Notes under the pieces: model-generated
Told to the model about the DNA's origin: nothing
The model's input: the letters and a program-made list of their open reading frames with translations, nothing else
Databases searched by the model: none
NCBI RefSeq assembly: GCF_002211285.1
Contig: NZ_LOKX01000015.1
Coordinates: 1-64,000 of the forward strand
Length of the DNA: 64,000 nt
Direction of reading: 5' to 3'
Origin: Rhizobium sp. R635
GTDB taxonomy: Bacteria > Pseudomonadota > Alphaproteobacteria > Rhizobiales > Rhizobiaceae
Position numbers and translations under genes: made by a program
Shown: one piece after another, positions 17,901 to 24,975 of the stretch
Layout: every line of letters begins with the position of its first letter
Position numbering within the stretch: position 1 is the stretch's first letter

Positions 17901-18161
17901 GACCGTGCAGACGGAAAAGCGCGCATTGGGCGGCGAAATTTTTTCCTCGCCGGTGACCAGCGCCACGTTCTGCACGCCGACCTTCTCCACCACCCGCGTA
18001 TAGACCTCGCGCGCCAGCAGCCTGAGCGGCAGGCCGATCACGCCAGTTCCGTGCGCAACCATGCGCTCGATGGCATAATGGGTCTTGCCGGTATTGGTCG
18101 GCCCGAGCACGGCGGTCACACCGCGCCCGCTCAGAATCATCGGCTGCGAAGTCAGAGTCAT
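14946..18161 (-). CDS. Suv3-like DExH RNA helicase with long disordered C-terminal tail
   Basis: About 1,071 residues. The helicase core is in the first 420: Walker A GPTNTGKT, motif II DEVQ (FVAIDEVQLAGD), TDAIGMGLNLD and motif VI QIAGRAGRHV, the pattern of Suv3/mitochondrial-degradosome type helicases. A middle region of unknown fold follows. From about residue 823 an Ala/Glu/Asp-rich acidic linker runs for 100 residues, then an Arg/Gly/Asn/Asp-rich stretch (GDRQDRGDRKDRGERNDR style repeats, about 925-1045), and a short charged end. This suggests an intrinsically disordered RNA-binding tail. Start: ATG 18161 (MTLTSQPMIL), because an upstream TTG frame is unsupported. Confidence 0.88.
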   Translation of the reverse strand: MTLTSQPMILSGRGVTAVLGPTNTGKTHYAIERMVAHGTGVIGLPLRLLAREVYTRVVEKVGVQNVALVTGEEKISPPNARFSVCTVEAMPRETKAAFVAIDEVQLAGDLERGHIFTDRILHLRGRDETLLLGAATMRPILQHILPGITIVERPRLSHLLYAGQKKITRLPQRSAIVAFSADEVYAIAELIRRQRGGAAVVLGALSPRTRNAQVALYQAGDVEYLVATDAIGMGLNLDVDHVAFAQDRKFDGYQFRNLNPAELGQIAGRAGRHVRDGTFGVTGQVSPFDEELVQRIEGHEFDNVKVLQWRTTEMDFSSIQSLRASLEAGPRVPGLTRALPAVDQQALEQLSRYPEVIDLADRPARVEKLWEACALPDYRRITPAQHADLISTLFSDLVRYGTVNEQFLAEQVHRSDRTDGEIDTLSARIAQIRTWTYVSNRPGWLADPTHWQEKTREIEDRLSDALHERLTKRFVDRRTSVLMKRLRENAMLEAEISVNGDVFVEGHHVGQLSGFRFTPVAGTDGPDAKAVQAASQKALALEFEARAARLHAAGNSDLAIGSDGLIRWVGDPVARLSGSDHVMRPRVILLADEQLTGNARDHVAARIERFVNHHISTVLKPLDDLSRAEDLQGLAKGLAFQLVENLGVLFRRDVTEEVKSLDQEARASMRRYGVRFGAYHIFVPALLKPAPAELITLLWALKNDGLDKPGYGDLIPVLAAGRTSVVTDPSFERMFYKLAGFRFLGKRAVRIDILERLADIIRPLLQWKPGQNNRPEGAYDGRRFTTTTAMLSILGATLEDMEEILKGLGYRADAVKAEEASAHLATQDAASAPAAADAPAEETAEKADHDDADGATDETAAEAPATEAVSAAAEATAAEAVESPAPEAAETNAPAEASASADAASASGEAGEPAEPKPVLLWRLGGRNDNQRQARGGHGERRGGHGQERGQNQERGDRNRRPGGGEGNRGGDGRDNNRPNRGKDGDGRDGGRPQQARGDRNNQLRGDQPRGDRQDRGDRKDRGERNDRNDRNNNRGSQPLRFEAKPPRKEKPIDPDSPFAKLAALKEQMKK

Positions 18162-18335
18162 CGGTCCATGCAAACGAGGCGGGCGGCCCCAGGAAAATTT
18201 CGGCCTCCGGATGGAAGCACAGAACACATGGACAGCCGCCGCCGCAAACGCAAGGGAAGATTTCAAATTGCTAACGGAATTACGACCTTTGCGAGTCGTT
18301 CGGAACGCCGGAATTTCCGATTCGGAACAGCTTGA

Positions 18336-18835
18336 GAACGAATCAGCGACGAATCGCTGACTCCGGCTGATTCAGCTTTTGTTCACGGCTAACTATTGAT
18401 TTTGAATCACTTTTTCCCACTAGATGCTGAATCTTGGGATTCTCGCTCGTTCGCATTTTCACCATCACGATCGACGATTCCGACCGGGCATCGGCAATCG
18501 AAAATTGCGCCCGAAATTAACCTCTCGATCAAAGCCGGAACGAATCGGCGACGAATCGCCGACCATCTCGTTTTCGCCTTTCGTTCACGGCCATATCTGG
18601 TGGTCGAGTCGGACTGGAGCGCTAGATGCGGGATCGCCGGCGGATCTTCTCGCCCCGCATCATCGCATCGCCATTAATCTTTCAAGAGCCGGATTCATAA
18701 GGCGTTAAATCGAATTCGCCGAAGCCTGCGCACCGATCAAAAACGGAACGAATCGCTGACGAATCGGCGACATCGGGATCTTCTCGCTTTGTTCGCCACA
18801 ACATATTGTATTTAAATGACTTTTTAACCATACGA
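18336..18835. repeat. Diverged ~205-bp tandem repeat, two full units and one partial, rich in GANTC sites
   Basis: Unit starts at 18336, 18538 and 18746 share GAACGAATC-N2-GACGAATC, and in all three GTTC follows exactly 45 bases after the start. Units 1 and 2 share TAGATGC at the same offset (about 85), and units 1 and 3 share a GACTTTTT/CACTTTTT block at about +75. Units 1 and 2 both end in CGATCAAA before the next GAAC. Sixteen GANTC sites lie in 18293-18765. The whole 794-base gap (18162-18955) has no convincing coding frame. It may hold promoters for the helicase and for 18956, but most of it is this repeat. Function unknown; see findings. Confidence 0.8.
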
Positions 18836-18888
18836 ACAGGTTTCGATATGACGCAAATCGGGCGGCGTCACATTTCCTGGCCTAACCG

Positions 18889-18913
18889 GGAACAAAAATC
18901 GCCAATACGGGTT
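18889..18913 (+). promoter_or_regulatory. Near-consensus EcfG-type promoter upstream of the DUF3309 gene
   Basis: GGAAC (18889-18893), 16 bases, GGTT (18910-18913), one base off the EcfG -10 element CGTT. It ends 43 bases before the ATG at 18956. Small membrane proteins of this kind are often in the general stress regulon of rhizobia, but that is inference here. Confidence 0.45.
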
Positions 18914-18955
18914 TCTGGTCCATCAGATTGCGGATGAAATGAAGGAAACACACCC

Positions 18956-19111
18956 ATGCTTGGCACAATACTTCTCATTATCCTCATTCTGCTCCTGATC
19001 GGAGCCTTGCCGAATTGGGGTTACAGCCGTGGCTGGGGCTATGGACCTTCTGGCGGTTTGGGGCTAGTTCTCGTGATTATCATTATCCTTGTACTAATGG
19101 GCCGCATCTAA
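18956..19111 (+). CDS. Small membrane protein, DUF3309 family
   Basis: A 51-residue protein: a hydrophobic N-terminal helix (LLIILILLLIGAL), a short loop (PNWGYSRGWGYGPSGG) and a second hydrophobic helix (LGLVLVIIIILVLMGRI). This two-helix pattern with Trp/Gly/Tyr-rich loop is that of DUF3309. GAAGGA lies about 10 bases before the ATG. It should sit in the inner membrane. Function unknown. A near-consensus EcfG promoter precedes it. It may share a transcript with the glycine-zipper gene 27 bases downstream. Confidence 0.82.
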   Translation: MLGTILLIILILLLIGALPNWGYSRGWGYGPSGGLGLVLVIIIILVLMGRI

Positions 19112-19138
19112 GGCCCACCTAACCTGGGGAGTTACGAC

Positions 19139-19399
19139 ATGATGAAGAAGATCGTTCTTATTGGCGCGCTCGTCGGCGCTCTGGCGTCCTGCACCGCGAC
19201 CGAGCAGGGCACCGCGATCGGCGCCGGCACCGGCGCTATCATCGGCGGCGCCGTCACCAACAGCTGGGGTGGTGCCGCAGTCGGCGCCGTTGCCGGCGGC
19301 CTGACCGGCGCTCTCATCGGCCAGTCGGTCGAACGCCGCGGCTACTGCATCTATCGCGACCGCTACGGCCGCCGCTACGAGGCTCGCTGCCGCTACTGA
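19139..19399 (+). CDS. Small glycine-zipper lipoprotein (YMGG/17-kDa surface antigen-like)
   Basis: An 86-residue protein. The N-terminus is a lipoprotein signal (MMKKIVLIGALVGALASC, lipobox ALASC). The centre is a glycine zipper with GAGTGAIIGGAVTNSWGGAAVGAVAGG and further GxxxG steps, and the C-terminal end is basic and aromatic (RGYCIYRDRYGRRYEARCRY). Such proteins are anchored in the outer membrane or periplasm and are linked to envelope stability. A strong terminator follows at 19424-19449. Confidence 0.88.
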   Translation: MMKKIVLIGALVGALASCTATEQGTAIGAGTGAIIGGAVTNSWGGAAVGAVAGGLTGALIGQSVERRGYCIYRDRYGRRYEARCRY

Positions 19400-19423
19400 T
19401 CGGCGAAAGCATATCGGACTCCC

Positions 19424-19449
19424 AACGGGCGCTTCTGCGCCCGTTTTTC
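19424..19449 (+). terminator. Intrinsic terminator after the glycine-zipper lipoprotein gene
   Basis: AACGGGCGC (19424-19432), loop TTCT, GCGCCCGTT (19437-19445), then TTTTC. It lies 25 bases past the stop. Confidence 0.9.
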
Positions 19450-19588
19450 TTTGCCGCGGGTCCGTCAACATGACGTTGACGATCGGTCGCGAAAGTCAAA
19501 TCTACCGGCGCCCACTAGCCAGGCGCATATTTCCTTTCATGAGCGCAGGGCAGGCACCATCGCCCGACGCACTGAAAGGAATATTTCC

Positions 19589-19747
19589 ATGGACCAGATT
19601 GTCCTGAATTCCGTCATGGCCGCCCTTATCGCCGCGGCTTTCCTGACAGCCGCGATCTCAGTTCTTCGCAGCAGAGATCGCTCGCGGCAACGAGTGCCGG
19701 TCAAGATTAGGGTTCAGCGGGACCGGAACATCGGCAGCCGCCTCTGA
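19589..19747 (+). CDS. Small single-span membrane protein of unknown function
   Basis: A 52-residue protein: a short N-terminus, one hydrophobic helix (VMAALIAAAFLTAAISVL) and a strongly basic tail (RSRDRSRQRVPVKIRVQRDR), so the tail should face the cytoplasm. ATG 19589 is preceded by CTGAAAGGA; the frame upstream of it has no RBS. A bidirectional terminator follows. I do not recognise a family. RBS, length and terminator support it as a real small gene. Confidence 0.6.
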   Translation: MDQIVLNSVMAALIAAAFLTAAISVLRSRDRSRQRVPVKIRVQRDRNIGSRL

Positions 19748-19762
19748 CTCCCCGAACAAAAA

Positions 19763-19788
19763 AAAGGCGCGTCCTGCAACGCGCCTTT
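19763..19788. terminator. Bidirectional terminator between the small membrane protein gene and phaB
   Basis: AAAGGCGCGT (19763-19772) pairs with ACGCGCCTTT (19779-19788), with an A run before and T residues after. It sits between two convergent genes and can serve both. Confidence 0.85.
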
Positions 19789-19814
19789 GCAAATCGATAA
19801 GCATTCGTGCTGCG

Positions 19815-20540
19815 TTAAACGAAGAACTGCCCGCCATTGGCCGTCAGCGTCGAACCGGTGATGAAGCCGGCATCGTCGGAGGCGAGGAAGGTGACGCAAC
19901 GCGCGATCTCTTCAGGCTCGCCGAGGCGGCCGACCGGGATCTGCGGAATGATGCGTTCGTTCAGCACCTTCTCCGGCACGGCAAGCACCATCTCGGTTCC
20001 GATATAACCGGGGCAGATGGCGTTGACGGTGATATTCTTCGCCGCCCCTTCCTGGGCGAGCGCCTTGGTGAAGCCGAGATCGCCGGCCTTGGCGGCCGAA
20101 TAATTCGCCTGTCCCATCTGGCCCTTCTGGCCGTTGATCGACGAGATATTGACGATACGGCCGAAGCTGCGGTCGCGCATGCCCGTCCAGACCTGATGCG
20201 TCATGTTGAACAGGCCGGTGAGGTTGGTGTTGATCACCTCATGCCACTGCTGCGGCGTCATCTTGTGGAACATCGCGTCACGGGTAATGCCGGCATTGTT
20301 GACGAGGATTTCGACCGGCCCGATCTCGCTTTCGATCCTGGCTATTCCCTCGCCGCAGGCGGCGTAGTCCGAAACGTCCCATTTGAACACCGGAACGCCG
20401 GTGGCCTCATGGAAGGCGTTGGCCTTCTCGTCGTTGCCGGCATAGTTGGCAGCAACCCTGTATCCGGCATTTTTCAGCGCTACGGAAATCGCCGCGCCGA
20501 TGCCGCGTGTACCACCAGTGACCAGAGCCACTCTGCTCAT
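19815..20540 (-). CDS. phaB: Acetoacetyl-CoA reductase (NADPH)
   Basis: A 241-residue short-chain dehydrogenase. The nucleotide site TGGTRGIGAAI lies at residues about 8-18, NNAGITRD near 85, and the catalytic Ser-Tyr-Lys set is in NISSINGQKGQMGQANYSAAKAG (YxxxK). It reduces acetoacetyl-CoA to (R)-3-hydroxybutyryl-CoA, the monomer for poly-3-hydroxybutyrate. It follows phaA on the same strand (72-base gap), the usual phaAB operon. Start: ATG 20540 with GGGGAGTGG upstream. The PHB synthase gene is not in the window. Confidence 0.95.
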   Translation of the reverse strand: MSRVALVTGGTRGIGAAISVALKNAGYRVAANYAGNDEKANAFHEATGVPVFKWDVSDYAACGEGIARIESEIGPVEILVNNAGITRDAMFHKMTPQQWHEVINTNLTGLFNMTHQVWTGMRDRSFGRIVNISSINGQKGQMGQANYSAAKAGDLGFTKALAQEGAAKNITVNAICPGYIGTEMVLAVPEKVLNERIIPQIPVGRLGEPEEIARCVTFLASDDAGFITGSTLTANGGQFFV

Positions 20541-20612
20541 GTTCCACTCCCCTTCTTTGTTTTTTGCCCGCCTCACGGCGGGCTTTTCAATCAATGACGG
20601 ATAGTATGCTGT

Positions 20613-21794
20613 TTAAAGCGCCTCAAAGCACATGGCGACACCCATGCCGCCGCCGATGCAAAGCGTGGCGAGGCCCTTCTTCGCGCCGCGGCGCTTCATT
20701 TCGAACAGCAGCGTATTGAGAACGCGCGCGCCGGAGGCACCGATCGGATGGCCGATGGCGATCGCCCCGCCGTTGACGTTGACGATCGACGGATCCCAGC
20801 CGAGATCCTTGGTGACGGCGCAAGCCTGCGCCGCAAAAGCTTCGTTGGCTTCGACGAGATCGAGATCGCCGACCGACCAGCCTGCCTTTTCGAGTGCCTT
20901 GCGCGACGCCGGGATCGGGCCGGTGCCCATGATCGAAGGATCGACGCCCGCCGTTGCCCAGGAAACGATGCGCGCAAGCGGCTGGATGCCGCGCCTAATA
21001 GCTTCGGCTTCGCTCATCAGCACGGCGGCGGCAGCGCCGTCATTGAGGCCGGAGGCGTTCGCGGCCGTGACCGTGCCCTCCTTGTCGAAGGCCGGGCGCA
21101 GCTTGCCCATCGCCTCCAGCGTGGCGCCGTGACGGATATATTCGTCGGCGTCGACGGTCACGTCGCCCTTACGCGTCTGGATGACGTAGGGGATGATCTC
21201 GTCGGTGAAGCGGCCGGCCTTCTGCGCAGCTTCAGCCTTGTTCTGCGAAGCGACGGCAAACTGATCCTGTTCGTCACGCGAAAGCTGCCACTGCCGCGCG
21301 ACATTCTCGGCGGTGATGCCCATGTGATAGCCATGGAAGGCGTCGGTCAGGCCGTCCTTGATCATCGTGTCGACCATCTTCATGTCGCCCATCTTCGTGC
21401 CGCCGCGCAGATGCGCGGCATGCGGCGCCATCGACATGGATTCCTGGCCGCCGGCAACGATGATCTTGGCGTCGCCGGTGGCGATCTGCTGCATGCCGAG
21501 CGCGACGGCGCGAAGGCCGGAGCCGCAGAGCTGGTTGACGCCCCAGGCGGTCGCTTCCTTCGGAATGCCGGCCTTGATCGCGGCCTGGCGGGCCGGGTTC
21601 TGGCCCTCGCCGGCGGCGAGCACCTGGCCGAGGATCACTTCATCCACTTCGCCGGCATCGACGCCGGCGCGCGCGAGCGCACCCTTGATCACGGCCGCGC
21701 CGAGTTCGTGCGCGGGGACCGTTGCGAATGCGCCGTTGAACGAGCCGACGGCTGTCCGACCTGCGCTGGCGATGACGATGGATGAATTGCTCAT
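20613..21794 (-). CDS. phaA: Acetyl-CoA acetyltransferase (beta-ketothiolase)
   Basis: A 393-residue thiolase that condenses two acetyl-CoA to acetoacetyl-CoA, the first step of PHB synthesis. The active-site Cys is in [11 protein letters not shown] (about residue 88), His in [17 protein letters not shown] near 350, and the second Cys in [11 protein letters not shown] near 380. Start: ATG 21794 after GAGGAGCC. It heads the phaAB operon and is divergent from phaR. A palindrome at 21820-21835 lies between its start and phaR. Confidence 0.95.
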   Translation of the reverse strand: MSNSSIVIASAGRTAVGSFNGAFATVPAHELGAAVIKGALARAGVDAGEVDEVILGQVLAAGEGQNPARQAAIKAGIPKEATAWGVNQLCGSGLRAVALGMQQIATGDAKIIVAGGQESMSMAPHAAHLRGGTKMGDMKMVDTMIKDGLTDAFHGYHMGITAENVARQWQLSRDEQDQFAVASQNKAEAAQKAGRFTDEIIPYVIQTRKGDVTVDADEYIRHGATLEAMGKLRPAFDKEGTVTAANASGLNDGAAAAVLMSEAEAIRRGIQPLARIVSWATAGVDPSIMGTGPIPASRKALEKAGWSVGDLDLVEANEAFAAQACAVTKDLGWDPSIVNVNGGAIAIGHPIGASGARVLNTLLFEMKRRGAKKGLATLCIGGGMGVAMCFEAL

Positions 21795-21819
21795 GGGGAG
21801 GCTCCTCGTTTTTTTCGTC

Positions 21820-21835
21820 CCACTTACATAAGTGG
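21820..21835. promoter_or_regulatory. Palindrome in the phaA-phaR intergenic region, possible operator
   Basis: CCACTTA-CA-TAAGTGG, a perfect inverted repeat 26 bases upstream of the phaA start codon. Its place between phaA and the repressor gene phaR makes a regulator site possible. It does not match the CTGC-N-GCAG type sites described for some PhaR proteins, so the binding protein is open. Confidence 0.4.
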
Positions 21836-22035
21836 AAACTGGCAAAGCTTTGAGCGCAAGTCAAACGCGAAGACCGCCTGCCGCCATTTTTCAGCGGCAC
21901 GCCGTCAAAGCCGATTTATCTGCTCTGTTAAAGGTTTGCCGCAACGCACAAAGAGATTGTCACCGGCCTTCTTTTGCGTTTACAGTCTCAGGTGGAGGAA
22001 CATCCATAAATCAGACGGGGGTACAGGAGACTGAT

Positions 22036-22608
22036 ATGGCGAAGAATGAGGGTCAGATCGTTATCAAGAAATACGCCAATCGCCGCCTGTATAACACAGG
22101 CACCAGCACCTATGTGACGCTGGAAGATTTGGCGGAGATGGTGAAGAAGGGCGAAGATTTTATCGTCCAGGATGCAAAAAGCGGAGATGATATCACGCAT
22201 TCCGTGCTGACCCAGATCATCTTCGAACAGGAATCGAAGACCGGCAACACGCTGCTTCCGATCTCCTTCCTGCGCCAGCTCATCACCTATTACGGCGATC
22301 AGATGCAGATGGTCGTGCCGAGCTTCCTCGAGCATTCGATGCGCGCCTTTACCGAGCAGCAGTCCCAGATGCGCGAGCAGGTGAACCGCGCTTTCGGCGA
22401 GACGCCGCTCGGCAAGAACCTGCAATTGCCGATGCAGATGGTGGAAGACCAGGTTCGCCGCAACACCGAGCTGTTTCAGCAGGCGATGCAGATGTTCTCG
22501 CCCTTCATGACGCCGCCCGCAAAGGAAAGCCGCAAGGCTGAGGCCAAGGATATCGACGAGCTGAAAGAACAGCTCCGCGCCCTTCAGAACAAGCTCGATA
22601 ATCTATAA
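22036..22608 (+). CDS. phaR: Polyhydroxyalkanoate synthesis repressor PhaR (AniA)
   Basis: A 190-residue regulator. The N-terminal PHB/PHA DNA-binding domain is clear (IVIKKYANRRLYNTGTSTYVTLEDLAEMVKKGEDFIVQDAKSGDDITHSVLTQIIFEQE), followed by the accumulation-regulator region (LLPISFLRQLITYYGDQMQMVVPSFLEHSM) and a C-terminal coiled coil (DIDELKEQLRALQNKLDNL). It binds PHB and controls phasin and carbon-flow genes in rhizobia. Start: ATG 22036 (MAKNEGQ) after GGAGACTGAT. It overlaps the convergent membrane protein gene by six bases at its end. Confidence 0.94.
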   Translation: MAKNEGQIVIKKYANRRLYNTGTSTYVTLEDLAEMVKKGEDFIVQDAKSGDDITHSVLTQIIFEQESKTGNTLLPISFLRQLITYYGDQMQMVVPSFLEHSMRAFTEQQSQMREQVNRAFGETPLGKNLQLPMQMVEDQVRRNTELFQQAMQMFSPFMTPPAKESRKAEAKDIDELKEQLRALQNKLDNL

Positions 22609-23010
22609 TCCGATAGAGACATCCCGCCCGGCGCTTCGGATCGAGACGGCAAAACCACCGATCACATCGATCAGAGCGATCGTCATCAAGATGAAGAAAA
22701 CCTGCGTCGCAGCATCCTGGACGAGCAGAAACTCGACCAGGAAGGCGATGAACACCAGCATCGACAAGATGTGGTTCATCAGGTTGCCGGAACCGGGCCT
22801 GGTCGCTCTCAGGATTTCGAAGAAGAGCACGATAAGGGCGACGACGATGAAGAGATCGCCGAGCGCCATGCTCCAGATCGCGCCCGAGAGCATCGACAGG
22901 ACGATGATGTCATTATGCAGCGCCGCAATGCCGCCGCCGCCCATCAGGCCGAGCATCGCCAGATTGTAAAGAATAAACGGGATAATCATCAGAGGCACGG
23001 CGGCTATCAT
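22603..23010 (-). CDS. Conserved membrane protein of unknown function, four predicted spans
   Basis: A 135-residue protein that is hydrophobic over most of its length, with four likely spans (PLMIIPFILYNLAMLGL, LSMLSGAIWSMALGDLFIVVALIVLFF, ILSMLVFIAFLVEFLLV, VFFILMTIALIDVIGGFAV). Start: ATG 23010, which has AGGAGA at good distance; a longer frame to 23046 lacks one. The last six bases overlap the end of phaR on the other strand, and no terminator is seen between them. Function not known. Confidence 0.75.
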   Translation of the reverse strand: MIAAVPLMIIPFILYNLAMLGLMGGGGIAALHNDIIVLSMLSGAIWSMALGDLFIVVALIVLFFEILRATRPGSGNLMNHILSMLVFIAFLVEFLLVQDAATQVFFILMTIALIDVIGGFAVSIRSAGRDVSIGL

Positions 23011-23095
23011 CGGCAATCTCCTAGCGGAGAAAGAATACTGCCGCAAACCGTTGTCTCACTTCAAGCCATTGCAAATATTATATCGCCGAAATGCA

Positions 23096-23120
23096 AAAGG
23101 CCGACGTGACGCCGGCCTTT
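23096..23120 (-). terminator. Terminator of rpmF
   Basis: AAAGGCCG (23096-23103) pairs with CGGCCTTT (23113-23120), with T residues on the minus-strand side. It lies 33 bases past the rpmF stop. Confidence 0.75.
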
Positions 23121-23153
23121 GAAACTTTCGATCGGACAAGCCGGATCGGAAAA

Positions 23154-23339
23154 TTATGCGCTTTCCTTCGGCGTCAGAACCTGGCGGCCGCGATACATGC
23201 CGGTCTTCAGATCGATATGGTGAGGACGGCGCAGTTCGCCGGAGTTCTTGTCTTCGACGTAGGTCGGAGCCTTCAGCGCATCAGCCGAACGGCGCATGCC
23301 GCGCTTGGACGGGCTCGTTTTTCTCTTCGGTACAGCCAT
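23154..23339 (-). CDS. rpmF: 50S ribosomal protein L32
   Basis: A 61-residue basic protein beginning [20 protein letters not shown], the standard alphaproteobacterial L32. The zinc-binding Cys motifs of some L32 proteins are absent, as is normal in this group. Start: ATG 23339, preceded by GTGGAGTAAG. It has its own terminator. Confidence 0.97.
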
Positions 23340-23495
23340 TTTTCTTACTCCACTTGCGGGCAAAACATTCCCACGGCCAGACTGGCGGCCGAAACGGACA
23401 TGTCGCGATTTCGGAAATTTTGCGCGCTTATACATGCATGGGGCGGCCTTGACCAGTCCCCATGCGTATTTTTTGCAAGGCCGATGATTCGAGGC

Positions 23496-24143
23496 TCAGA
23501 CCTCGTCTTCCGGCACGATCCAGGGCTCGGCGCGGGCCGCCTCTTCCCATTTCCGCCAGGCCGGATGCGCCTTCATCGTCTCCATATAGGCGAACGTATC
23601 CTCCCGGCTGACGAGTTCATAGATGTCGAACCGGTTGACGACCGGCGCAAACATCGCATCCGCGCCGCTGAACGCGCCAAAGAGAAACGGGCCGCCGGAT
23701 TTCTGCAGAAGGTCTTGCCAGATCGCCTCGATACGGCTGACATCGGCGTTGACGCCATCAGGCAATGCGATCCCGCCCTTCGGCCGGCGAATATTCATCG
23801 GGCAGGCATTGCGCAGGGCACGGAAGCCTGAAAGCATTTCCATCGAAACAGAACGGGCGAGCGCCCGTTCGGCACGGTAGCGCGGCCAAAGGCCGGCGTC
23901 CGGATAAAGCTCGGCGGCATATTCGATGATCGCCAGCGATTCCCAGATCTTCAAACCACCATGCTGCAGGACCGGCACCCGGCCGCTCGGCGATATCGCC
24001 TTGATATTGGGATTGCCGGCCGCGTCGTCGAAGGGGATCAGGATTTCTTCGAAATCGACGCCGGCGCCCGTCAGCGCCATCCACGGCCGGAAAGACCAGG
24101 AAGAATAATTCTTGTTGGCGATGTAGAGCGTCGGTCTGTCCAT
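23496..24143 (-). CDS. Glutathione S-transferase family protein
   Basis: A 215-residue protein with a thioredoxin-like N-terminal domain (LYIANKNYSSWSFRPWMALTGAG, then SGRVPVLQHGGLKIWESLAIIEYAAE, the GSH-site P and E-S motif) and an all-helical C-terminal domain. The YSSW/RPW pattern fits the YfcF/zeta-like bacterial GSTs. Start: ATG 24143 after GGAGAGGC. It lies 13 bases after the 2H-phosphoesterase gene, in the same direction, so the two are likely cotranscribed. Confidence 0.9.
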   Translation of the reverse strand: MDRPTLYIANKNYSSWSFRPWMALTGAGVDFEEILIPFDDAAGNPNIKAISPSGRVPVLQHGGLKIWESLAIIEYAAELYPDAGLWPRYRAERALARSVSMEMLSGFRALRNACPMNIRRPKGGIALPDGVNADVSRIEAIWQDLLQKSGGPFLFGAFSGADAMFAPVVNRFDIYELVSREDTFAYMETMKAHPAWRKWEEAARAEPWIVPEDEV

Positions 24144-24156
24144 AAGCCTCTCCCGT

Positions 24157-24879
24157 TCAGGCATCGAAATCGAAGATCAGCAGTTCGTGGAAATGGTTCA
24201 TGTCCTCGAACACACAGAATGCCGGCGGCGCAAGCTCGAAAACGGGGGCCTTGCGGCGGATATCCTCGGCCACCTCGTCGAGCATCGCCTGCCATCGCGG
24301 CAAGGCTTCATCCTCCAGCCGCTCGATCACATAGGCGAAGGTGATGTGGAACTTGTAATCCATATGGTTGGGCTGGCGATAGCCGAGAAGATCGGCAAGC
24401 GCATCGCGCCAGGCCCGCATGACCTTGCGGTCCTTCTCCGTCGCTCCGTCGACGAGCAGGCCCGACGGCCGGGCTTCGACGACGGTGACCTTGAAGGGTT
24501 CGGCCATCGAAAAGCCTTCGAGCCGCGCCGCCATGAGTTCGGTCATATCCTCGATCGGCGTCTCGATAGGGAGGTCTACAGGCCAGCAGTCCTGCCGGCG
24601 CCTCGTCTCGATGACGCCTTCGAAAAGCGTCATGTGAAGGCTCGAGATCGGCGTGAAGAGAAATTGCGGCGCCTCGGGCATCGCCAGATATGCCTCGCGC
24701 GCCTCTATCAGCACCGCCTGGGTCCTCGAACCCTTCTCGATGTGGCAGACGATGGTGTTGCCGGCTTCCGGCAGGAAACCGCCGATCTTGCCATAACGGC
24801 TGCCGAGATGGGTGGGCGGGTTTTGATTATGCGTCGTCGAGTAGAGGAGAAGTTCGGGAGAAAACGTGGTCGTGGTCAT
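24157..24879 (-). CDS. DUF1868 protein, probable 2H phosphoesterase
   Basis: A 240-residue protein with two H-x-T motifs, SSLHMTLFEGV and YKFHITFAYVIERL, about 100 residues apart. This is the signature of the 2H phosphoesterase (2'-5' RNA ligase-like) fold, and the overall sequence is of the DUF1868 type. The substrate is unknown; related proteins act on cyclic phosphates of RNA or nucleotides. Start: ATG 24879 (MTTTTFSP), preferred to a longer frame from 24918. It runs into the GST gene. Confidence 0.82.
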   Translation of the reverse strand: MTTTTFSPELLLYSTTHNQNPPTHLGSRYGKIGGFLPEAGNTIVCHIEKGSRTQAVLIEAREAYLAMPEAPQFLFTPISSLHMTLFEGVIETRRRQDCWPVDLPIETPIEDMTELMAARLEGFSMAEPFKVTVVEARPSGLLVDGATEKDRKVMRAWRDALADLLGYRQPNHMDYKFHITFAYVIERLEDEALPRWQAMLDEVAEDIRRKAPVFELAPPAFCVFEDMNHFHELLIFDFDA

Positions 24880-24975
24880 GGGCGACTCGGGGGCTCTGGT
24901 TGGACTGCATTCGCCCATATGGCAGAACCAAGAATGTCAGATGACGCTCGCAGTCACCAACGACAACTTATGATC

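Noticed and set aside
18377..18590. GTTCACGGC copies in the repeat taken as DnaA boxes
   Set aside because: They differ from TTATNCACA at key positions and too few occur; an origin cannot be claimed from them.
18396..18708. Two + strand frames (about 93 codons) inside the GANTC repeat region
   Set aside because: Not carried by all repeat units, no RBS, Arg/Ser-rich composition. The DNA looks like non-coding repeat rather than a gene.
18801..18835. CtrA-like site TTAA-N8-TTAA in the third repeat unit
   Set aside because: CtrA full sites need 7 bases between the TTAA halves; here there are 8, so only a weak half-site is supported.
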